From Candidatus Krumholzibacteriia bacterium (GTDB taxonomy: Bacteria; Krumholzibacteriota; Krumholzibacteria; WVZY01; JAKEHA01), in NCBI GenBank assembly GCA_029863355.1, contig JAOTVO010000118.1, forward strand, positions 1 to 7,777: a stretch of DNA of 7,777 nucleotides. The letters run 5' to 3'. The translations under genes and the position numbers were made by a program. Below, in pieces: positions 1 to 4,973 of the stretch. Position 1 is the first letter of the stretch. Every line of letters starts with the position of its first letter. The notes below the pieces were generated by a model, which made no database searches, had not been told where the DNA came from, and was given only the letters and a program-made list of their open reading frames with translations.

Positions 1-1137
1 CGCTTTGATGCGCTCGTAGAGCAGGGGTTGCGTCAGCGTCGGATCCTCCACTTCGCTGTGCCCGTAGCGGCGAAACCCGATGATGTCGACGACGACGTCG
101 CTCTGGAACGCGTGGCGGTAGTCGGCGGCGAGCACGCCCGCCCACCAGATGGCCCGGGGATCCTCGCCGTTGACGCGAATGACGGGGATGGACAGGCGGT
201 GCGCGGCGTCGGACGCGTAGCGCGTCGAATGGAGGGCGCGCGGCTCCGCGGTGAAGCCGATCAGATTGTTGACCACGATGTGGATGGTACCCCCCACCGC
301 GTACCCGGGCACGCCGGCGAAGTTCAGCGTCTCCGAGGTGATGCCCTGCCCGGCAAAGGCGGCGTCGCCGTGGCAGGTGACGCTCATCATCTTGGTCTCC
401 CCGTCGCTGCCCCAGCGGAATTGGCGCGCCCTGGTGCGCCCCATGATGACGGGGTCGACGGCCTCGAGGTGGCTGGGATTGGTGGCCAGGTGAACATCCA
501 CCTCCGCGCCGGAACGCGTGCGGTAGCGTCCGGTCGCACCCATGTGATACTTAACGTCGCCCGCGCCGAGGACGCTGCGCGGGTCGAGGTCTTCCATACC
601 CGCGAAGATGTGCGAGGCGGGCGTCTGCACCACGTTGCGCATCACGTTGAGGCGCCCGCGGTGGCTCATGGCGAGGTAGAGGAACTCGGCGCCGCCCTTC
701 GCTCCGGCGTCGAGCATGGCGTCGAGGAGCGGCACCAGGCCGGCCACGCCGTCAATGGAGAAGCGCTTGCTGCCCACGTAGCGCGCGTGCAGGAAGCGCT
801 CGAAGAGCTCGGTCTCCATCAGCCGCTCGAGGATCCAGCGCGTGTCGACCTCGGGCGGCCCCGCCTCGATGCGCGCGCGCATCCACTCGAGGCGATCGCG
901 CTCGACCAGGTGCATGAACTCGAAGCCGATCGTTCCGCTGTAGATGGCGCGCCACGGCCGCGCCGCTTCTTCACCGGCCGCGGCGACGGCGTCGCGCACG
1001 TCGGGGTGCTCGAACGGCTCGATGCGGCCCAGCGGGTCCACGTCGGCCAAGAGGTAGCCCCGGCGCCGGAAGGCGTCGGCGAGTGCCTCGGGCGACGGGC
1101 GCGCAGGTGCTTCTCGGGGGGAATCCTTGGCGTTCAC
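1..1137 (-). CDS. sucA: 2-oxoglutarate dehydrogenase E1 component, N-terminal part (runs off left edge)
   Basis: This is the thiamine-diphosphate E1 subunit of the 2-oxoglutarate dehydrogenase complex, which decarboxylates 2-oxoglutarate and passes the succinyl group to E2 in the cytoplasm. The visible 379 residues carry family signatures in order: YSGTIGFEFMHL near residue 70, SHRGRLNV with His159, DVKYHMG with His198, ATNPSHLEAVDP near 220, HGDAAFAGQG (256-265) and VNNLIGFT (ThDP/Mg region, 289-296), and RRYGHSEVEDP ending near the edge. His159 and His198 align with active-site His260 and His298 of the E. coli enzyme. The start is GTG at 1137, seven bases after GAGG (1145-1148); an in-frame TGA at 1147-1149 excludes any longer protein. 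As a result the usual N-terminal E2-binding segment is missing and the protein begins directly at the DPLG region, about 100 residues shorter than E. coli SucA. It is downstream of and co-directional with the aconitase gene. Identification is secure; the rest of the gene lies outside. Confidence 0.95.
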   Translation of the reverse strand, partial: MNAKDSPREAPARPSPEALADAFRRRGYLLADVDPLGRIEPFEHPDVRDAVAAAGEEAARPWRAIYSGTIGFEFMHLVERDRLEWMRARIEAGPPEVDTRWILERLMETELFERFLHARYVGSKRFSIDGVAGLVPLLDAMLDAGAKGGAEFLYLAMSHRGRLNVMRNVVQTPASHIFAGMEDLDPRSVLGAGDVKYHMGATGRYRTRSGAEVDVHLATNPSHLEAVDPVIMGRTRARQFRWGSDGETKMMSVTCHGDAAFAGQGITSETLNFAGVPGYAVGGTIHIVVNNLIGFTAEPRALHSTRYASDAAHRLSIPVIRVNGEDPRAIWWAGVLAADYRHAFQSDVVVDIIGFRRYGHSEVEDPTLTQPLLYERIKA

Positions 1138-1146
1138 GATGGAGCC

Positions 1147-1175
1147 TCAATAGCACGCGCGCCCGCGGCTGTCAA
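1147..1175 (-). promoter_or_regulatory. Possible sigma70-type promoter for sucA
   Basis: The 50-base gap between the aconitase stop and the sucA start holds a perfect -35 box TTGACA (1170-1175), a 17-base spacer and TATTGA (1147-1152) preceded by TGC, as in an extended -10. The -10 matches the consensus only in its first three bases. A start about seven bases downstream would give an almost leaderless sucA mRNA, and the -10 overlaps the GAGG ribosome site, so promoter use and Shine-Dalgarno use would be alternatives. Read-through from the aconitase gene is equally possible. Confidence 0.35.
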
Positions 1176-1187
1176 ACGCGCGCCCAT

Positions 1188-3233
1188 TCAAAAGGCGTGG
1201 ATCTCGGCTTGCCAGACCAGACCGAGCTCGGCGGGCGGGGCCATGTAGCCCAGGAGCGCGGAGGCGGCGACGACCGAGGGGCTGGCGAGATACCCCTCTC
1301 CCCCGAAGCCCATCCGGTTCTGCCAGTTCCGGTTGAAGGACGTGATCGCGCGCTCGCCGCGCCGCAGCGCGTCGGGGCCCTGTCCGAAGCACGGCCCGCA
1401 CCACGAATCCCTGATCAACGCGCCCACGGAGCGCAGCACGTCGGCGATGGTCTCGCCCCCCAGCCTGGGATCGGGGTTCTCGATGGCCTGCCGCACCCCG
1501 CGCGAGCCCGGAAAGACGACGAAGTCGCGCGCCGCGCGCGCGAAGCCCTGGTCGCGCGCCGCGCGTACGACGAGCGCGGCCTGCAGGAGGTCGTCGTAGC
1601 TGCCGTTGGTGCACGATCCGATGTACGCCTTGTCGAAGCTCAGGCGGTCGCGCGCCACCTCCTCGGCGGGGTAGGCGTTGCCCGGGCTGAACGGTTTGGC
1701 GATCATGGGCACGACGTCGGAGAGATCGAGGGTCTCGTCGATCGCGTAGCGGGCGTTGGCCCCCGGGGCCAGGCGCGGGTACGGCAGCGACGTCATGCCC
1801 TTCTCCGCGTACCACGCGTAGGTGATCTCGTCGGGCGCGAAGATGCCGTTCTGCGCCTCGGCCTCCGCCATCATATTGGCGATCGTGTTGCGGTAGGCGA
1901 TGGGCAGTTGCCGCCCGGCGTCGACCAGCTCCACCGACATCCCCTGCGCCTGGTCCGCGCCCCAGCGCTCGAGCAGCCGCAGCACGACGTCCTTGCCCGT
2001 CACCCACGGCTGCAAGCCACCCGAGAATACCACGCGCCGCGCGCGCGCCGGGGTGAAGTAGACCGCACCCGTGGACCAACCGAAGCCGAGCGTGGTCGAG
2101 CCCACGCCCACGCCCACCGCACCGTAGGCCCCGTAGGCGCGGCTGTGCGAATCGGCGCCGGGAATGAACTGTCCGGGGACGACGAGCCCCTGCTCCGGAA
2201 AGTAGAAGTGGAAGATGCCGTCGCCCGGTGTCGCGTAGTACGGCTTCTCGATCCCGTGGCGCTCGGCGAAGCTCCGCCCGATCGCCGTCTGGCGCTCGTC
2301 CGCCGCGCGGCCGGTAAAGACGAAGTGGTCGTTGGCGACGGCTATCTGGCGCGGATCGATGCGGTCGCCGCCGGTGATCTGGTTGAAGGTGTGGATGGCA
2401 AAGGGTGCCGTGCCGTCCGACGCCGGCAGCAGGTCGGCGTAGACGCGCAGCGTGCGCCCCGGCGCGACCGGCGCCTCCTTGTTCACGCGGTGCGCCCACA
2501 GGATCTGCTCGGTGGTGGTCATGTCGCGGGCGCGCGCTTCGTCGGGCCACGCGATCGCGGGCGCGCGCTCGATCGACTCGCGCAGCTCGCGCCGCCCCAC
2601 GGCGAGGATCCCCCCCGAGCGGCGGATCTCGTCCTCCTTGGGCGTGAGCGGCTCGACCTCGTAGGGCTTGCCCTGCGTCTCATTCGTGAGCGCGCGCGTC
2701 TCCACGTCGAAGGAGAGAGTGTCGCCGTCGCGAACGTCGGCCACCGCCTCACTGCACTGCACGACGTGCAGGCCCAGGTTGAGCGCGTTGCGGCGGAAGA
2801 TGTCACCCATGCCGCGGCCGCAGACGATCACCATCTCCAACCCCGCCTCTTCGGCAACCGCGCGCAGCCCGGCGGGACTCATCTCGCGCGAGGAGCCGAT
2901 CGCGAAACGGTCGCCGGCCACGACGAACGTCTCCCCGTCGTGTACGCGGCGGCGGAAGTCCGGCATCAAATGGCGAAACGCGCCCTCCTTCCAGTTCTGG
3001 TCGAGGGCGTCCAGGCTCTCGGACACGCAGTCCTGCGCGGGCGTGATCTGGTCGGTGTCGATGGCGTCGAGCTTGCGGCCCGGACGCTTGGGGTCCCAGA
3101 AGATCAGCGCGCGACCGCGAACCACGCGTCGCGCGCTACTGGCCGCGCCGCCCTGCTGCGGCGCGGGGATGTCGTCGAGGGTCACGCCCGGCTTGAGGCG
3201 GGCCGGGCGGATGGCGTGCTGCTGTGGGTCCAA
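1188..3233 (-). CDS. Aconitase-superfamily [4Fe-4S] hydro-lyase with N-terminal swivel domain
   Basis: This 681-residue protein most likely isomerises citrate to isocitrate in the TCA cycle. Residues about 38-165 form a LeuD/swivel domain, with IDTDQITPA (58-66) and IGSSREMSP (112-120). Residues about 270-665 form the cluster-binding core, with PGADSHSRAYGA (358-369), the cluster ligand Cys541 in IGSCTNG, Cys612 and Cys615 in WCGPCFG, and the substrate-loop motif SFNRNWQNRMGFGGEG (632-647). Swivel-before-core order is that of AcnB, but the AcnB N-terminal HEAT-like domain is absent, and the order is the reverse of AcnA and of LeuC-LeuD fusions. The first cluster-loop glycine (usually GCGPC) is tryptophan. 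The start is TTG at 3233, set by GGAGG (3239-3243); the first ATG is not until residue 90. The gene lies 50 bases upstream of sucA, which favours aconitase. Isopropylmalate or homoaconitate isomerase activity cannot be excluded from sequence. Superfamily is certain, substrate moderately so. Confidence 0.88.
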   Translation of the reverse strand: MDPQQHAIRPARLKPGVTLDDIPAPQQGGAASSARRVVRGRALIFWDPKRPGRKLDAIDTDQITPAQDCVSESLDALDQNWKEGAFRHLMPDFRRRVHDGETFVVAGDRFAIGSSREMSPAGLRAVAEEAGLEMVIVCGRGMGDIFRRNALNLGLHVVQCSEAVADVRDGDTLSFDVETRALTNETQGKPYEVEPLTPKEDEIRRSGGILAVGRRELRESIERAPAIAWPDEARARDMTTTEQILWAHRVNKEAPVAPGRTLRVYADLLPASDGTAPFAIHTFNQITGGDRIDPRQIAVANDHFVFTGRAADERQTAIGRSFAERHGIEKPYYATPGDGIFHFYFPEQGLVVPGQFIPGADSHSRAYGAYGAVGVGVGSTTLGFGWSTGAVYFTPARARRVVFSGGLQPWVTGKDVVLRLLERWGADQAQGMSVELVDAGRQLPIAYRNTIANMMAEAEAQNGIFAPDEITYAWYAEKGMTSLPYPRLAPGANARYAIDETLDLSDVVPMIAKPFSPGNAYPAEEVARDRLSFDKAYIGSCTNGSYDDLLQAALVVRAARDQGFARAARDFVVFPGSRGVRQAIENPDPRLGGETIADVLRSVGALIRDSWCGPCFGQGPDALRRGERAITSFNRNWQNRMGFGGEGYLASPSVVAASALLGYMAPPAELGLVWQAEIHAF

Positions 3234-3238
3234 TCTTA

Positions 3239-3243
3239 CCTCC
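3239..3243 (-). promoter_or_regulatory. Ribosome binding site deciding the TTG start of the aconitase gene
   Basis: GGAGG on the minus strand lies five bases before the TTG codon at 3231-3233. There is no ATG in this frame for the next 89 codons, while the swivel domain already begins near residue 38, so TTG is the only sensible start. Confidence 0.75.
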
Positions 3244-3262
3244 GCGGTTGGGCCTCGAGTCG

Positions 3263-3291
3263 ATTATACACCAACGGGCCTAGGCGTGCCC
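3263..3291 (-). promoter_or_regulatory. Possible promoter of the aconitase gene
   Basis: A perfect TATAAT -10 box (3263-3268, minus strand) stands out in this GC-rich 46-base gap between the cupin stop and the aconitase start. The sequence 17 bases further upstream (GGGCAC, 3286-3291) is a poor -35. A transcript starting near 3256 would have a leader of about 23 bases containing the GGAGG site. Transcription from the cupin promoter may also read through. Confidence 0.45.
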
Positions 3292-3624
3292 GCCGCCCTT
3301 GGGTCCATGGAAGACCACCCACAGGACGAGGTCATCGGTGAACTCCTCGAAGCGATGGACCACGCCCGCCGGCACCAGCATGACGTCGCCCGCGCTGAAG
3401 CGGTGCCGGATATCGCCGTTGACGAACCAGCCGCCGCCCTCGACGACGACGTAGACCTCGTCCTGCTCGTGGGGGCCCTGGGGGTCCTTCCCCCGGGGGG
3501 CGTAGATTTCGACGCTGAGCGATCCGCGCGTGAGCATGCGGGCGGAGCGCGCGCCCTCGGGGTCGGGCAGGCGGCGCATCGCCTCCGGGAGGGTCAGGTG
3601 GCGGTCGTGTGTCTGCTCGGTCAT
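3280..3624 (-). CDS. Small cupin-domain protein
   Basis: This is a 114-residue single-domain cupin, a beta-barrel that usually binds one metal ion; no substrate can be named. Motif 1 is GPHEQDEVYVVVEGGG (50-65) and motif 2 is GDVMLVPAGVVH (79-90), giving likely ligands His52, Glu56 and His90. The second histidine of the usual HxH is Gln54, a variant common in this subgroup. The C-terminus is a short Gly/Lys tail. The start is ATG at 3624 with AAAGGA four bases before it; the same frame stays open 22 codons further upstream to 3690, but that stretch contains the promoter and ribosome site and reads as non-coding. The gene is 46 bases upstream of the aconitase gene and co-directional, so it may be the first gene of that operon. 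A role in sensing or metabolising a small acid is only a guess. Confidence 0.85.
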   Translation of the reverse strand: MTEQTHDRHLTLPEAMRRLPDPEGARSARMLTRGSLSVEIYAPRGKDPQGPHEQDEVYVVVEGGGWFVNGDIRHRFSAGDVMLVPAGVVHRFEEFTDDLVLWVVFHGPKGGGHA

Positions 3625-3661
3625 GATGTCCTTTCCGGGCGGCCAAGGGCCGCACGACTCC

Positions 3662-3690
3662 AGCGTAACGGGCCCGAGCGGCCGCGTCAA
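3662..3690 (-). promoter_or_regulatory. Likely sigma70-type promoter of the cupin gene
   Basis: TTGACG (3685-3690) and TACGCT (3662-3667) are separated by exactly 17 bases. The -35 matches five of six consensus bases, and the -10 keeps the three key positions (T1, A2, T6). A start near 3655 gives a leader of about 31 bases with the AAAGGA ribosome site. The first two bases of the -35 come from the insertion-sequence target duplication, so the element stops just upstream and leaves the promoter whole. Confidence 0.55.
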
Positions 3691-3697
3691 CGCATTG
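3689..3697 (+). repeat. Left copy of the 9-bp target duplication
   Basis: AACGCATTG directly precedes the left terminal inverted repeat and is repeated directly after the right one (4932-4940). Nine base pairs is the usual duplication of IS1-family transposition. Because bases at the repeat ends match, the direct repeat could be called up to 11 bp (CAACGCATTGG) with correspondingly shorter inverted repeats. Confidence 0.9.
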
Positions 3698-3723
3698 GGT
3701 TGTGGCCGCGAAAATGTCCCTGG
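3698..3723 (+). repeat. Left terminal inverted repeat of the insertion sequence
   Basis: This 26-base sequence begins GGTTGTGGCC and ends AATGTCCCTGG, and is the exact reverse complement of 4906-4931. It lies at the 3' end of the transposase gene; 42 non-coding bases separate it from the transposase stop codon. Confidence 0.93.
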
Positions 3724-3765
3724 GGCGAGCGCACCGCTCCGGGCGTCGATCCGCTCCCCGGTCCA

Positions 3766-4881
3766 TCAAAACGCGTACGTGAGCGTGTGCTTCCGGTTGA
3801 CCCCCAGGACCAGAGTCTCGATGCGCCGCTCGTAGTAGAGCCGCCAGCGCGGGGGTAGCGCAATCCGCGTGGCGAAGCGCCGCTGAGCGAGTACATCGCC
3901 CACGCCCCAGAGCCGCTTGGTCAGCCCCATTCGCATCGCACTGCTCACCGGCGGCCCCTTCTCCCAGCGCCGCTTGATCGTGTTGCGCCAGAGCTGGAAG
4001 ATAGCCAGCTTCTCCGCCGAGGCCTGCCGGCGCTTGGCCCAGGCGATGGTCTCGCGCCGGTGAGCGGCGGTGCTGTGGCGCACGAACCCGTCCAGGAGAT
4101 TCACTTCGAAGAGCGGATTGGCTCGGTCACGCCGCGCGCGCGAGGACGTGACCCGGTGGGTGGTCGGACACCGCAGCGCGCGGATCGCCGGGGGATAGGC
4201 GCGGTGGTCGTCGCTTCGCACCGTCAGGTGGCGAGATCCTCGACACACCCGCTCGAGCAATTCCTGGACGTCCTTGCGCACGGCCCGGGGGTCGGGGCGG
4301 CCGAGCTGGCGTTCTAGCTCCTCGCGCCGGCGCTTCTGGGGCGCGGTCATTCGCCCTTTGCGCCGCAGGGGGCTATCGGTGTGGTAGAGGAAGTAGCCGC
4401 TCTCCACGTCGACGGCCACGTGGTGGTGGAAGGGAAAGTACTGGCTCCACTCGAAGCTCTCGAAGCCGTCGATGGCGATCTCCCGCGGCACGACGACCTC
4501 GGCGTGCTGCGCCTGGAGGAGCATGCAGTGGCGGGCCAGGCGGGAGACATGGTGAGCGATGCTACTGGGGGAAGTCGCCAGGGCCCGGGCCATCTGCCGG
4601 TTGGCCATGGCCCCGACCACCAGGGGCAGCACCTGGGCCGTGAGCTCGGGGCGCTTCTGCCAGTAGGTCGTCGAGAAGGTCTGGGTGCTGAAGGTGCGCG
4701 CGCAGCTCAGGCAAGCGAAGCGCTGGATACGCTGTGGCCCCTTCTGTAGACGAAGTGGACAGCTCAGCCGAGTGAAGAAGCCCTTGCGCTTGTAGCACCA
4801 GCCAGGGTCGATCGTGTTGTGATACTTGCAGTTGGGGTTGGGACAGTGGGGAGGACGCCATCCCGGGCGTCGGGTGTCCAT
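3766..4881 (-). CDS. IS1/IS1595-type DDE transposase
   Basis: This 371-residue protein should cut and join the element's ends. The N-terminus is a zinc ribbon (Cys13, Cys18, then Cys57 and Cys60). A helix-turn-helix-like stretch follows around 91-118 (MANRQMARALATSPSSIAHH region). The probable catalytic triad is Asp138 (AIDGFESF), Asp225 (RSDDHRAY) and Glu259 (FEVNLLDG); the segment after that glutamate, with RRETIAWAKR and EKLAIFQLWRN, resembles the conserved IS1 C-terminus. It is read as one frame, with no sign of the InsA/InsB frameshift of classical IS1. The start is taken as ATG at 4881, the first one inside the element; the frame is open further upstream through the inverted repeat and into host DNA, but that cannot be part of the native gene. 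The protein appears undamaged. Confidence 0.88.
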   Translation of the reverse strand: MDTRRPGWRPPHCPNPNCKYHNTIDPGWCYKRKGFFTRLSCPLRLQKGPQRIQRFACLSCARTFSTQTFSTTYWQKRPELTAQVLPLVVGAMANRQMARALATSPSSIAHHVSRLARHCMLLQAQHAEVVVPREIAIDGFESFEWSQYFPFHHHVAVDVESGYFLYHTDSPLRRKGRMTAPQKRRREELERQLGRPDPRAVRKDVQELLERVCRGSRHLTVRSDDHRAYPPAIRALRCPTTHRVTSSRARRDRANPLFEVNLLDGFVRHSTAAHRRETIAWAKRRQASAEKLAIFQLWRNTIKRRWEKGPPVSSAMRMGLTKRLWGVGDVLAQRRFATRIALPPRWRLYYERRIETLVLGVNRKHTLTYAF

Positions 4882-4905
4882 GCCCCGGCCATTGCACCCT
4901 CCATG

Positions 4906-4931
4906 CCAGGGACATTTTCGCGGCCACAACC
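4906..4931 (-). repeat. Right terminal inverted repeat of the insertion sequence
   Basis: This is the exact reverse complement of 3698-3723 over 26 bases. It lies 24 bases upstream of the transposase ATG, so the transposase promoter would have to lie in or next to this repeat or in flanking host DNA. Confidence 0.93.
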
Positions 4932-4940
4932 AACGCATTG
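4932..4940 (+). repeat. Right copy of the 9-bp target duplication
   Basis: AACGCATTG follows the right inverted repeat directly and matches 3689-3697 exactly. Its last two bases form the start of the -35 box of the radical SAM gene. Confidence 0.9.
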
Positions 4941-4967
4941 GACCCCCACCGCGGACCTCCCTATACT
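4939..4967 (+). promoter_or_regulatory. Likely promoter of the radical SAM selenoprotein gene, probably leaderless
   Basis: TGGACC (4939-4944, four of six -35 consensus bases) and TATACT (4962-4967, five of six) are 17 bases apart. The -10 box ends only six bases before the ATG at 4974, the normal distance to a transcription start, so the mRNA would begin at or next to the start codon. No clear Shine-Dalgarno sequence precedes the ATG, which fits leaderless translation. Confidence 0.55.
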
Positions 4968-4973
4968 GGGGCC

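Larger units (their letters stand above)
3698..4931 (-). mobile_element. Complete IS1/IS1595-type insertion sequence, 1234 bp
   Basis: The element has 26-bp perfect terminal inverted repeats (3698-3723 and 4906-4931), one transposase gene filling 90% of its length and a 9-bp target duplication on both sides. Its ends begin GGT, as IS1 ends do. All parts are intact and the repeats and target duplication show no mismatch, which suggests recent insertion and a possibly active copy. It landed in the short region between the divergent cupin and radical SAM genes and disrupted neither. It carries no cargo gene. Confidence 0.92.

Noticed and set aside
28..1248. A plus-strand frame open for 406 codons at the left edge.
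   Set aside because: It mirrors the sucA reading frame codon for codon on the other strand. The minus-strand reading gives continuous SucA motifs; this one gives no domain.
1083..3341. A plus-strand frame open for 752 codons opposite the aconitase gene.
   Set aside because: It is rich in Arg, Ala and Gly with no recognisable domain, and it runs antisense to a clear enzyme gene. Long antisense frames are expected in DNA with GC-rich third positions.
3625..3690. A 22-codon N-terminal extension of the cupin.
   Set aside because: It covers the predicted -10 box and the AAAGGA ribosome site, and it has no cupin similarity.
4938..4973. TTG at 4938 as an earlier start for the radical SAM gene.
   Set aside because: It lies in the insertion-sequence target duplication and in the promoter. 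The Rossmann strand ADILLVSC begins right at the ATG at 4974.
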